This document shows positions 17,568-26,251 of a DNA stretch of 64,000 nt, piece by piece (the stretch's first letter is position 1; the number at the start of each line of letters is the position of its first letter). Under the pieces are notes generated by a model that did no database searches, was not told the DNA's origin, and saw only the letters and a list, made by a program, of their open reading frames with translations. The stretch lies in contig NZ_QSTA01000001.1 of assembly GCF_003438075.1 (NCBI RefSeq), forward strand, positions 558,001 to 622,000, written 5' to 3'. The translations under genes were made by a program, and so were the position numbers. This stretch comes from Eubacterium sp. OM08-24. Lineage in GTDB: Bacteria > Bacillota > Clostridia > Oscillospirales > Acutalibacteraceae.

Positions 17568-18392
17568 TTAATTTTGAGCTGCAATATACATTTGAAGTTC
17601 AGTTGCATCAGATACTGTAAGCTGACCGTCACCGTTGAGATCGAGTGCCTCAAGTACCGCCTTGTCGCTTTCATCTATCATAGGTGTACCGTCATCATTT
17701 TTAGAACCCGAAATATGGAACTGCATATGTGTAACATCAGAAACATTTACAATGCCGTCACCGTTTGCATCGCCCTTGAGTACCTTTTTGCCATCAATAG
17801 CCACAAATTTCAGCTTGTTGCTATCGGTGTAAGAGTTTACATAGCTCTGTGCATACGAACCTTCGTAGCCATAAATTGTAATGTCTGAGTTAAGAAGGAA
17901 GAATAATCTATCGCCAATTGAGGTTACGCTCTTAGGAATAGTTACACTTTTAAGATTGTAGCACTCTGTAAAGGCATACTCTTCAATAGTTGAAACACCG
18001 TCCGGAATTACTACGCTTTCAAGGCTTGTGCAACCCCAAAAAGCACAACCCTTAATGTATGTAAGAGTTTTGGGAAGAGTGATGCTTTTCAAATTTGTTT
18101 TATTATAAAACGCACCACGAGCAAGCATAGTTACAGTTTTGCCGTCAATCTGTTCCGGAATAACTACATCGGTATCACTGCCAAGGTATTCCCAAAAAAT
18201 AATTGACTTGCCATCAATGTTCTCATAGCGGTAGTCGCCGCTTGTTATAACATAATGCTCAGCATCTCTGCTCTGCGAAACCTTTGGAACATTTACTTCG
18301 GCTGCGTTTGCAGTAAAAGGTATTGCCGAAAACGCAGAAGTAAGCATTACGGCAGCAATTATGGTTGCAATAGCTTTTTTAGATTTTTTCAT
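17568..18392 (-). CDS. Second secreted LRR (BspA-type) dockerin protein
   Basis: 274 residues from ATG 18392 (AGGGG, 8 bases before); a longer reading lacks a ribosome site. Signal peptide about 1-30 (MKKSKKAIATIIAAVML, cleavage near TANAAEV). LRR_5-type repeats (about 45-190; FWGCTSLESVVIP, FTECYNLKSVTIP) lead into a type I dockerin (about 200-270) with GDANGDGIVNVSDVTHMQ and DLNGDGQLTVSDATELQ. Same layout as 435-1316. Monocistronic; probably a surface or amylosome-attached adhesin. Confidence 0.9.
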   Translation of the reverse strand: MKKSKKAIATIIAAVMLTSAFSAIPFTANAAEVNVPKVSQSRDAEHYVITSGDYRYENIDGKSIIFWEYLGSDTDVVIPEQIDGKTVTMLARGAFYNKTNLKSITLPKTLTYIKGCAFWGCTSLESVVIPDGVSTIEEYAFTECYNLKSVTIPKSVTSIGDRLFFLLNSDITIYGYEGSYAQSYVNSYTDSNKLKFVAIDGKKVLKGDANGDGIVNVSDVTHMQFHISGSKNDDGTPMIDESDKAVLEALDLNGDGQLTVSDATELQMYIAAQN

Positions 18393-18544
18393 CTTATAAC
18401 CCCTAACTAAAAATAATAATATATTCATATTATAACTGCAAAAATTCTTTGTCAATAAAAGCGATAATAATCGACTCTATTTTCATATATTACAAAAAGC
18501 AAACACAATAATTTTGTATAAAAGCGAGAATATTCGTCAAAATA

Positions 18545-18573
18545 TTGATTTTCCGAAATCATAAGTTTATAAT
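18545..18573 (+). promoter_or_regulatory. Promoter of the MarR operon
   Basis: TTGATT (18545-18550) and TATAAT (18568-18573) with a 17-base spacer. Confidence 0.65.
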
Positions 18574-18591
18574 TAGTTAGGATTTTAACTA
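18574..18591 (+). promoter_or_regulatory. Probable MarR operator
   Basis: TAGTTA and TAACTA form a 6-bp inverted repeat with a 6-base spacer at the expected transcription start, immediately after the -10 box; another ATAACTATT follows at 18600. The position suggests autorepression by the MarR protein encoded next. Confidence 0.5.
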
Positions 18592-18621
18592 TTAGAATTA
18601 TAACTATTGAGGTGATTTATA

Positions 18622-19053
18622 TTGGAGTCTATACACTACCTGCTTATGTCAGATCATTTTTTAGTACAAAAATCTCTGGTTACGAGTATAAAGGATTCAG
18701 AGCTTACCCCAGGCCAGCCGAAAATACTTGACTATCTGCAAAATCACAACGGCTGTGTGCAAAAAGAGATTGCAAAAGGCTGCCACATTGAGCCTGCATC
18801 CATAACTGTTATTTTAAAGGGTATGGAAAGCAAAGGCTATATTGAGCGCAAAATGTTAAACGGTGACAGGCGCTCGCTGTATGTTTTTTTGACAGAAAAG
18901 GGCAAAAAATATATTGAATACCTAAATGAAAAATTTGATAAGGTAGAAAACACTGCGCTTAAGAATTTCTCGGAAGATGAAAAACATCAATTAAATGATT
19001 TGCTTATGCGAGTTTATGAAAATATGATAGCAAATGAAAAGGAGGAAATATAA
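18622..19053 (+). CDS. MarR-family transcriptional regulator
   Basis: 143 residues from a TTG start (GAGGTGA, 6 bases before). A winged helix-turn-helix (about 30-95, HIEPASITVILKGMESKGYIERK and GDRRSLYVFLTEKGK) fits MarR. It abuts the next gene directly and probably represses that operon in response to a small ligand. Ligand unknown. Confidence 0.9.
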   Translation: MESIHYLLMSDHFLVQKSLVTSIKDSELTPGQPKILDYLQNHNGCVQKEIAKGCHIEPASITVILKGMESKGYIERKMLNGDRRSLYVFLTEKGKKYIEYLNEKFDKVENTALKNFSEDEKHQLNDLLMRVYENMIANEKEEI

Positions 19054-20349
19054 ATGAATTTAAAAAATATGAAAGTGCGATTGCCTATGTACCTAATCGG
19101 CTTGTTTATAATGACAATAGGCATAGCGATTTCGGTAAAATCTAACCTTGGCGTATCGCCTGTAAGCTCTATTCCCTACACAATGACCTGCATATGGGGA
19201 ATTGAAATGGGAAAAGCAACAATATTGTTTCATATTGTTTTGGTGCTTATTCAGTTAATTATTCTCAGAAAGAATTTTAAATTAATCAGTCTTTTACAAA
19301 TTCCTGTCGGAGTTGTTTTTGGATATTTTACAACCTTTTGCAACTACTTGGCAAGTTTCTTTCCCGATACCGACAACTTGGTTATAAGAATCATTATGGT
19401 TCTCATAAGTGCTTGCATTGTAGCAATCGGTATTTTTCTGTATCTGCCTGCCGATGTTATTCCGCTTGCAGGTGAAGGAGTAATGAGTGCGGTTTCACAG
19501 GTTACAAAAATAGAATTTTCAAAGGTAAAGATTGCTTTTGATATTACTATGGTTATTGTTTCGGGCGTATCTTGTCTTATTTTCATTCATGGTCTTGGCA
19601 GTGTTGGCATAGGAACAGTAATTGCGGCTTTCCTTGTTGGATTTATTCTCGGCATTATAAATAAAGCATTCGGAAAATACAGAGATAGGCTCTTAGGCAA
19701 GATTGAAGTCGCAGACGATATTGCTGAGTCAGACGACAACAAACCGACATATGTAATTTCTATTTCAAGAGAATACGGCAGTGGCGGCAGAGAAATCGGA
19801 AAAATTCTTGCAGACCGACTTGGCTATAAATATTATGATACAGAGCTTATCAAGCTCGTAATGGAAAAAAGCGGTTATTCACCCGAATACATAAAAAAGA
19901 ATGAGCAAACTCTCGACAAATCAATTCTTAATGACTTTTTTGAATGGTATCAGCCGAACGGTGAAGATGCAGTTCCGAATATTAACAGCTTGTTTAATAA
20001 GGAAGAAAATGTAATTAAGAGTATAGCAAAAAGCGAAAACTGCGTAATCGTTGGCAGACTTGCAAACTACATTCTCAGAAATAAAAAACATCTGTATAAT
20101 GTGTTTATTACTGCCGATAAGGAGAGCGAGATTAAAAAGGTAAGCGAACGAGATAATCTTTCAAAGGAAAATGCAACCCGTCAGGTAAGGAAAGTAAATC
20201 AAGAGCGCTCGGCTCATTGCAAATACTTTACAGATACCGACTGGGGCAATGCAAAAAATTACAATCTTACTGTTAAATCAAATGACTTTGGATATGAAAA
20301 AACCGCAGAACTGATTGAAATTTTATTTAAACAAAAATTTTCATTATAA
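19054..20349 (+). CDS. YczE/DUF6198-like membrane domain fused to a cytidylate-kinase-like domain
   Basis: 431 residues. Residues 1-205 have five to six transmembrane segments with YczE-like signatures (GIAISVKSNLGVSPVSS, GEGVMSAVSQ). Residues about 225-430 are a cytosolic P-loop kinase of the AAK14 cytidylate-kinase-like family: ISREYGSGGREIGKILADRLGYKYYD near the start and NCVIVGRLANYILR later. A membrane protein tied to a nucleotide-kinase fold suggests a sensor or transporter gated by a nucleotide, but function is unknown. Directly follows marR with no gap and shares its operator. Confidence 0.85.
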   Translation: MNLKNMKVRLPMYLIGLFIMTIGIAISVKSNLGVSPVSSIPYTMTCIWGIEMGKATILFHIVLVLIQLIILRKNFKLISLLQIPVGVVFGYFTTFCNYLASFFPDTDNLVIRIIMVLISACIVAIGIFLYLPADVIPLAGEGVMSAVSQVTKIEFSKVKIAFDITMVIVSGVSCLIFIHGLGSVGIGTVIAAFLVGFILGIINKAFGKYRDRLLGKIEVADDIAESDDNKPTYVISISREYGSGGREIGKILADRLGYKYYDTELIKLVMEKSGYSPEYIKKNEQTLDKSILNDFFEWYQPNGEDAVPNINSLFNKEENVIKSIAKSENCVIVGRLANYILRNKKHLYNVFITADKESEIKKVSERDNLSKENATRQVRKVNQERSAHCKYFTDTDWGNAKNYNLTVKSNDFGYEKTAELIEILFKQKFSL

Positions 20350-20352
20350 CAA

Positions 20353-20390
20353 AAAGGGCTGTCCACTACATAAGTGTGACAGCCTTTGCT
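20353..20390. terminator. Terminator between convergent operons
   Basis: GGCTGTC (20357-20363) pairs with GACAGCC (20378-20384), extended by CAC/GTG inside and A-T pairs outside. It serves the marR operon and perhaps the minus-strand cluster that ends at 20397. Confidence 0.65.
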
Positions 20391-20396
20391 TTGCTA

Positions 20397-20891
20397 TTAT
20401 TTATTTGATGTAAAATAAACTTCGTAATCCTCATAATTAAGGGAAATAGAGTCTATTTCTTCGCCTTTTCTATGAATTTTAAAATCGGTAGTAGTTTCTC
20501 CGTCGTCAAAAATGGCTGTAATTGTATCTCCCGATACAGAATATTTACCCGAATGAGTGCCGTCCTCAGCAGTACCCGGAGTAAGCCACAACGAAAAAGT
20601 ACCGTCATCTTTAAAAGACAGCGAGCCTTTATATGTAGTGTAGTTTGTGTTGTAAACCTCTGCCATTTCTACCTCGTCACCGCTTGCGTTTACGGCACTT
20701 GAAGATACCCACTCGGTATTAGAAATGTCACTTTTATTATTCTTAATTGAAAGCAAAAGTGCACACACAACTACCGCAATCAAAAGTACGGCTATTGTAG
20801 CGATAATCGCTTTTTTAGTATTTGCTTTGCGCTTAGAATTTACCACAGGATTTACATTCTTTTTCTTTTTGGATTTTTTACTTTTGCTCAT
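20397..20891 (-). CDS. Membrane-anchored lipocalin-like beta protein
   Basis: 164 residues: a lysine-rich N-terminus (MSKSKKSKKKK), one transmembrane segment (about 27-47), then an exterior beta-sheet domain of about 110 residues ending DYEVYFTSNK. A lipocalin-type fold is suggested by the SLSFKDDGTFSLWL and GKYSVSGDTITAIFDDG strands. Its ATG shares a base with the stop of the upstream gene, whose C-terminus (VGYDVYFKIRSAD) is similar, so the two look like diverged duplicates. Function unknown. Confidence 0.7.
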   Translation of the reverse strand: MSKSKKSKKKKNVNPVVNSKRKANTKKAIIATIAVLLIAVVVCALLLSIKNNKSDISNTEWVSSSAVNASGDEVEMAEVYNTNYTTYKGSLSFKDDGTFSLWLTPGTAEDGTHSGKYSVSGDTITAIFDDGETTTDFKIHRKGEEIDSISLNYEDYEVYFTSNK

Positions 20892-21538
20892 TAATCTGCA
20901 CTTCTAATTTTAAAATAAACATCATAGCCTACATAATCAATTTTAATCTCACTCGGAACATTTCCGTTATACGAAATAATCTCCGCCGATTTATTCTTAT
21001 CATTTGAATATGTCATATTGATAACACCGTCAGTCACTGTATAAGCACCAAAGTTATACTCAGTTTGTGTAATGTTATCAGAGAAAAGTCCGTTTTTATC
21101 AAAGGTAATTCCCTCGCCGCCATAAACAGAACCGAACACCTCTTTTAGTGATGCGTCACGCTTTCCCTCATTATCAAAAGCCTTATACGGATACATCTCA
21201 GCATCAAAGTTAAGATCTTTATCCGCACTTTCAGCACCGCTTACCGCAATAGACTGTGTAGTCTGCTCGGCAGTAGTTTCTTCTGCTTTTGTTTCAGGCT
21301 GAGTAGTTTCAACTGCTGCATTCTCAGTAGCCTGCTCGGTTGTGGGCTGGGTAGAAATATTTGTAGTCTGCACCTGTTGTGTGGCAGTTGCAGTGCTGTT
21401 ATTCTCGGCATTAAGCTCACGATTAACCGAATAAAAAGTAATACCTACAATAAGCAAAACCAACACGGCAATGATTGCAATAAAAAGCCAAAGACTGATT
21501 GTAATTTTATGCGTTTTTTCAGCGTGTTTAGCTTTCAT
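20891..21538 (-). CDS. Membrane-anchored protein, paralogue of its downstream neighbour
   Basis: 215 residues with one transmembrane segment (about 15-37), a Thr/Gln/Glu-rich low-complexity linker (about 45-95) and an exterior beta domain ending YVGYDVYFKIRSAD, like the protein at 20397-20891. The start overlaps the DUF624-like gene by 11 bases and the end overlaps the next gene by one base. Likely a surface protein spanning the peptidoglycan through its linker. Function not recognised. Confidence 0.68.
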   Translation of the reverse strand: MKAKHAEKTHKITISLWLFIAIIAVLVLLIVGITFYSVNRELNAENNSTATATQQVQTTNISTQPTTEQATENAAVETTQPETKAEETTAEQTTQSIAVSGAESADKDLNFDAEMYPYKAFDNEGKRDASLKEVFGSVYGGEGITFDKNGLFSDNITQTEYNFGAYTVTDGVINMTYSNDKNKSAEIISYNGNVPSEIKIDYVGYDVYFKIRSAD

Positions 21539-22520
21539 CAGACTTTCCCTCTGCTTTCTCTCTTTTCATCTTTATAATTACACTTCTCTTAACCATTTTT
21601 CCGTTATAGAAAATATACTCGTCACCGTCTTTGTTTTCTTCAATGTCAAGGTCAAGAAATTCATCATTAATATGATTTTCCTCTTCCTCGTCATCAATAA
21701 ACTGTCCCTTACGGCGATTATCCATTTTCTTATCAATCTTCTTAGAACGCTTTTCCTTTTCTGTCATAAGATTATACATACCGGGATATACCGAGGCATT
21801 AATTACATAAGAAACAATCGTAGGCACAAAAAACGCCATTAGGATTGCCGTTGTTATGATAAGAGCTATACTGCTGTTTGCATTGCCGACAAAAAGAAGT
21901 ATTGTAGCGCATAAAAGTGCGACCACAAAAAGTCCGAAGGTGGCGATTATATTGTGCTTAAACTCACCAAATGACATAAGCGCACTGTTTTTATAGATAT
22001 TTTTAAGCGACAGTTCAAAGGTTACCGTCATTGACGGCACATAGTAAAAAATAAAAAGAAAGGCTACCGTAATAATTATTGAAATAATCAAGCAAACATA
22101 AAGCATTACCAAAAAGAAAGAATCCATATTCGGATTAGAAATCATAGCACTGTAAAGCCTTATAGAAAAATAGCTGAAAATTACAGCAAAATATGTAACC
22201 ACACCATGGAACAAAAATCTTTTCCAGTTGCTTTTTACACCCTCAACAAATGTAGGAAATACCTCAAGTTCCTCTTGCCCTCTTGCAAGTCGAGAAGTAA
22301 CAAGCGTTACACCTGCAAAAAACGGTGAAATAGGAATTATTGCAAGTAATAAAATGAAATATCCGTTTAACTTGAGCGCACTGTCAAGAAAATAAAAAGC
22401 CACGGTGAAAACCGCAAGCGGCACTGCAAAAATAAGATTGGTAAGAACGATTCTGCCAAAATTAGAAAATAGGTTGCTGAAAAAATCAGCCAAAGCAAAC
22501 TTTGCTTTTTTACCTGCCAT
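21528..22520 (-). CDS. DUF624/YesL-like multi-pass membrane protein
   Basis: 330 residues: six hydrophobic segments in residues 20-260 with LADFFSNLFSNFGRIVLTN at the start, then a charged cytosolic tail (KRSKKIDKKMDNRRKG, then acidic runs). The N-terminal part resembles DUF624 proteins often next to sugar transporters, but no transporter is here. It is third in the SpoIIM-led envelope cluster as read on the minus strand... second after SpoIIM, overlapping the next gene by 11 bases. Confidence 0.65.
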   Translation of the reverse strand: MAGKKAKFALADFFSNLFSNFGRIVLTNLIFAVPLAVFTVAFYFLDSALKLNGYFILLLAIIPISPFFAGVTLVTSRLARGQEELEVFPTFVEGVKSNWKRFLFHGVVTYFAVIFSYFSIRLYSAMISNPNMDSFFLVMLYVCLIISIIITVAFLFIFYYVPSMTVTFELSLKNIYKNSALMSFGEFKHNIIATFGLFVVALLCATILLFVGNANSSIALIITTAILMAFFVPTIVSYVINASVYPGMYNLMTEKEKRSKKIDKKMDNRRKGQFIDDEEEENHINDEFLDLDIEENKDGDEYIFYNGKMVKRSVIIKMKREKAEGKSDES

Positions 22521-22538
22521 TGTTCGACCTCCAAAGGA

Positions 22539-23213
22539 TTAAAAATTAAAATTCCCCGCAAAAACTCCCCATAACGCAGCGTCAAGGACGGCAGAAAGAA
22601 AAGCAAGTATCAAACAGCTTACTCCTCTTGAAAGAAAGTCTGAAATATACCTGTGCGAAGACCCACCGCCGTTTTTATCTGCAATAATCTGGAAAAAGAT
22701 TTTTCCGGACGAATAAAAAGCGGCAGCAGCAAACAATATAAGTGCCAGACAAAACAAAAATGTGCCGGGAAGTAATACAAAAAGATAAAAGACTATTCCC
22801 TTAACAGAATGCACCGAAAATAAATATCCGGCTGTTATTCCCGTACCAAATCCTCTTAAAAGTACAACAAAAGGCATAACAGGTATTCCCCAAGGGGTTA
22901 ATCCAAGTAAAAATATTGAAAACAAAAATACAAAGTCTGACGCAAAGCAGGCGCAAAATGTACTTATAACATTTTGTGTAAGCCTTGCATCAAGGTTTGT
23001 AAAAAACAAAAAATCAAGCGAACTGAGCATTTGACTGTCAGTTGAAATCGCATAAACAGTACCGCAGGCAAGTCCGACTATCAGCACAAAAATAAAAGCT
23101 GCATATACCCCATATCTTTTTATGTAATATTTAATATCCTGCGCCGAAAATGAAAACCTGCTGTTGTGTATTAAATCTGTTTTTCTTTTAAGTGAAAATA
23201 TAAAGCCTTTCAC
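22539..23213 (-). CDS. SpoIIM-like membrane protein
   Basis: About 224 residues from a GTG at 23213 (GGAGGA, 7 bases before); an ATG at 23228 sits in the ribosome site. Five hydrophobic segments and the SpoIIM features LGLTPWGIPVMPFVVLLRGFGTG and LLPGTFLF. SpoIIM joins SpoIID and SpoIIP in the engulfment complex that remodels septal peptidoglycan; SpoIIM-like proteins also exist outside sporulation. It heads a four-gene cluster with DUF624-like and two anchored beta proteins. Confidence 0.75.
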   Translation of the reverse strand: MKGFIFSLKRKTDLIHNSRFSFSAQDIKYYIKRYGVYAAFIFVLIVGLACGTVYAISTDSQMLSSLDFLFFTNLDARLTQNVISTFCACFASDFVFLFSIFLLGLTPWGIPVMPFVVLLRGFGTGITAGYLFSVHSVKGIVFYLFVLLPGTFLFCLALILFAAAAFYSSGKIFFQIIADKNGGGSSHRYISDFLSRGVSCLILAFLSAVLDAALWGVFAGNFNF

Positions 23214-23287
23214 AAAACATTCCTCCATATAATTATCCTAAATAAAAATATGCAGAATGTTTTGCGTGTATGCTCATTATTTAACGC

Positions 23288-24088
23288 TTATTTGCCAAGC
23301 TCCTCTGCTCGCTTTGTGCAGGCAGCCATACCTTTTTTAACGGCATCATAAAAGCCGAGGCTCTCAAGGCAGTCAAGAGCCGCTATTGTAGTGCCGCCCT
23401 TAGAGCTAACCTTTTTAATAAGTGTATCGGCGCTGTCGCCACTCTCTTTGAGCATTTTAGCCGAGCCCTCAAGTGTAGCGCAAATAAGGTTCATAGCCTT
23501 GTCATAATCTATGCCGCACTCCTGAGCATAATCAGCCATAGCCTTTGCGAAAAGATAAATATAAGCCGGACTGCTGCCGTTTACAGATATAATCTCGTTC
23601 ATATGCTCCTCTGTAATGTATTCACATACACCGCTGCCTGCAAACATATTATAAACTATCTGCTTATCTTCCTCAGAGATATTGTCTGACGGGCAAAGAG
23701 CCGAGGCGCCCTTGCCGAGCAACAACGGAGTGTTTGGCATAACTCTGACAACAGGGCATTTGCAATCAAGAAGAGTCTGAACATAAGCGATAGAAATACC
23801 TGCCGCAATAGAAACAAAAACTTTATTCTCTGTAACCTCAGGTTTTAACACCTCAAGCACCTCAGGATAATTCTGTGGCTTAACTGCAAGTACGGTAATG
23901 TCGCTTGCAAGCATTACATCGACCGCAGATTTTTTGATATTAATACCTTTTTTGCTCATAATATCACATTTGTCTTTATCAAGGTCAAATACATTGATAA
24001 AATCCGCTTTGCCGTCATTTTGTCCCATAAGGCTGCCGATAATGGCTGTTGCCATATTTCCTGCACCTATAAAACCGATTTTCTTCAT
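23288..24088 (-). CDS. proC: Pyrroline-5-carboxylate reductase
   Basis: 266 residues from the ATG at 24088 (AAAGGGAG, 7 bases before). The N-terminal Rossmann motif GFIGAGNMATAI binds NAD(P)H and the C-terminal VSSKGGTTIAALDCL is the P5CR signature. It makes proline from pyrroline-5-carboxylate. It follows the modular lysozyme gene by 47 bases and is probably read through from that operon. Confidence 0.93.
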   Translation of the reverse strand: MKKIGFIGAGNMATAIIGSLMGQNDGKADFINVFDLDKDKCDIMSKKGINIKKSAVDVMLASDITVLAVKPQNYPEVLEVLKPEVTENKVFVSIAAGISIAYVQTLLDCKCPVVRVMPNTPLLLGKGASALCPSDNISEEDKQIVYNMFAGSGVCEYITEEHMNEIISVNGSSPAYIYLFAKAMADYAQECGIDYDKAMNLICATLEGSAKMLKESGDSADTLIKKVSSKGGTTIAALDCLESLGFYDAVKKGMAACTKRAEELGK

Positions 24089-24135
24089 TACAATACTCCC
24101 TTTCATTATATCATTGCGAAAAAATCCGAAATGAT

Positions 24136-26238
24136 TTATAAACCAAAGCTCGGGTTACTTACACAAGTATAACTAAAGCCATATTTGTTTTCGTAGCCGT
24201 CCCTTATGTAGTCACCGTAAAAGAACACCTCTGCCTCGTCAACTCTGCGGTACAACAATCCCTCATAGCATCCGCCTGCGGCATGATGATATGCAAAAAA
24301 GTTTCTCGCAAAAGCCGACTTACTTACATTATCAAGGCTTCGGCTTGCCGATACAACCGACGCATAATCGGAATATATGTACCCGACAGTACCGTCTGTA
24401 AGTCTTATTTTATACCAATTACCGTTATACAGATTTCCGTCTGCAAATGTAAAGCTTGTGCCGTAAGACATAACGGTTACAACCGAGTATGAAGTTGACG
24501 CACCGCTCCTAAGATTTACGCCGTCGCCGCTTACATAACCCTGCACATCTGCGGCAGGACTTTGTGAAGGCAAAGCCGTTGTGTTAAGCAAAACATCAGA
24601 TAAGTCGCTGTCATTATCTATTGCATATGCTCCTACATTATATGTAAAGCACACAAGTGCGTCAAATTGCTGTTGATTGCATTTTACATTATTTGTAAGC
24701 AAAAATCTGTTTACTCTTGTTGTGTAGCCGCCGCTGTTCACCGTCTGACAAAGGTAGGCATATGCCTCTGTTCTTGTAAGATTATTATAGAACTGTTCGC
24801 CTGACCATACCACCTTGCCATAACCCAAGGTTGCGTCACCTGTGATATAATCGGGAGTTACATTTGGTAAAAATCCCTCATAGTTTGCAATAAGAGAAAT
24901 TATATCATCACTTGCTCTGCGTTCGCCGAGTACCGCAGTGGTAGTATCGGTAGATGAGGTAACAAATACCTCACCATCTGCGTCATCCTCTACCGTTTTA
25001 TAAGAATTTTCATTCTCGGCAAGAGAGTAAGCTGTGTAGCTCCACTTGCCCGATGAGTTAAGAACTACTCCTGCCGACCATATATAGTGATTTCCCTCTT
25101 TTTGAATGGAATCTGCATGAAGTGTATAGCTTTTTGTGCCGTTTGTAATAATAAAGTACAAACCTCGTTTTGTATTATCAGTAATGGCATTCAGCGTAAC
25201 AAGGCTGTTCAGCGGAGCTGAATTAGGAGATGCGTAAACAAAACGGACAGGCGCAGTTTTAGTTACCGTTACTATGCAAGTACCAGCACCGTCGCTTGTT
25301 TCTGCCGAAATTACGGCAACACCTTCATTTTTTGCATAGACAATGCCGTCATCAACAGTGGCTACATTTGGATTAGAGGTTTTCCAATCAACATATGAAT
25401 CTGTGGTAAGGAAAACTGACTTATCTTTGTTTATGCTAACGGTTGAATCTGAAATACCTACATAACTGCCGCTTGAAACCGTTACATAGCATGACTCAGA
25501 AACACCGCCATATCTTGCGGTAATAACTGCCGAACCTGTGGCATTTGCATACAAAAGTCCGTCTGATGTAACCGACACAACGCTTGAATTTGACGAAGAA
25601 TAGCTTACGCTGTTTGCGCCGTTTACATACAAGCTGCTGTAATTGCCACGATACATGGTAAGACTTGTTTTAGAAAGTCCTTTTCTTTGCGGCTCGTCAC
25701 TCTTAATTGTTACATAATCGGCATAAACATAGCCTTTTATGCCGCCGTCAAGCTCAACATAATACCAGTCGCCGCTCTTTGAAATTGCCGTCAAAGCAGT
25801 GCCGTAGTCAAGAGTAGTAATAACAGAATAACCCGTACCTGCTCCCGACCTCATATTTACATCGCTTGCATTTATGTAGCCACTGCCAATAACCTTATCG
25901 TTTTGGCTTTCCTTTACAGAGGCGTACTCATAGTAAATATAGCCTTTTGTGCCATCGGTAAGGGTTATTTTGTACCACTCGCCGTTGTAAAGTGTTGCGT
26001 CATCAAAGGTAAACTCCGTATTGTACGGCATTACAGTCACAACGGCATAGCTTGTGCCTGCACCCGAACGAAGATTTACACCGTCATCGTTTACATAGCC
26101 TTGTGCTCCGCTTGTAACGCTTGCACTTACGGTTTGAACCGAATCGTTAATCTCAGCCGCATTTACAGGCAACGAAAAAAGCAGTAAAACAGCAATAAGA
26201 AAAGGAATTATTAATTTTTTGGCACTTGCTTTTTTCAT
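24136..26238 (-). CDS. Secreted SH3b / Big2 / GH24-type lysozyme with an SH3b inserted in the catalytic domain
   Basis: 700 residues: signal peptide (1-28), two bacterial SH3 domains (about 40-108, 118-180), two Big_2-like Ig repeats (about 190-325), a beta-rich domain (about 330-420), then a GH24 phage-lysozyme-type domain. The first half holds LIANYEGF and TLGYGK (about 445-495) and QFDALVCFTYNVG. A third SH3 domain (about 565-630) follows, then the remaining GH24 part with AGGCYEGLLYRRVDEAEVFFYG. SH3b copies 1 and 3 are close to identical. Ribosome site AGAGG before the ATG; 13 bases after the upstream membrane gene. Likely cleaves peptidoglycan outside the cell. Confidence 0.85.
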   Translation of the reverse strand: MKKASAKKLIIPFLIAVLLLFSLPVNAAEINDSVQTVSASVTSGAQGYVNDDGVNLRSGAGTSYAVVTVMPYNTEFTFDDATLYNGEWYKITLTDGTKGYIYYEYASVKESQNDKVIGSGYINASDVNMRSGAGTGYSVITTLDYGTALTAISKSGDWYYVELDGGIKGYVYADYVTIKSDEPQRKGLSKTSLTMYRGNYSSLYVNGANSVSYSSSNSSVVSVTSDGLLYANATGSAVITARYGGVSESCYVTVSSGSYVGISDSTVSINKDKSVFLTTDSYVDWKTSNPNVATVDDGIVYAKNEGVAVISAETSDGAGTCIVTVTKTAPVRFVYASPNSAPLNSLVTLNAITDNTKRGLYFIITNGTKSYTLHADSIQKEGNHYIWSAGVVLNSSGKWSYTAYSLAENENSYKTVEDDADGEVFVTSSTDTTTAVLGERRASDDIISLIANYEGFLPNVTPDYITGDATLGYGKVVWSGEQFYNNLTRTEAYAYLCQTVNSGGYTTRVNRFLLTNNVKCNQQQFDALVCFTYNVGAYAIDNDSDLSDVLLNTTALPSQSPAADVQGYVSGDGVNLRSGASTSYSVVTVMSYGTSFTFADGNLYNGNWYKIRLTDGTVGYIYSDYASVVSASRSLDNVSKSAFARNFFAYHHAAGGCYEGLLYRRVDEAEVFFYGDYIRDGYENKYGFSYTCVSNPSFGL

Positions 26239-26251
26239 AAAATTACCTCTG

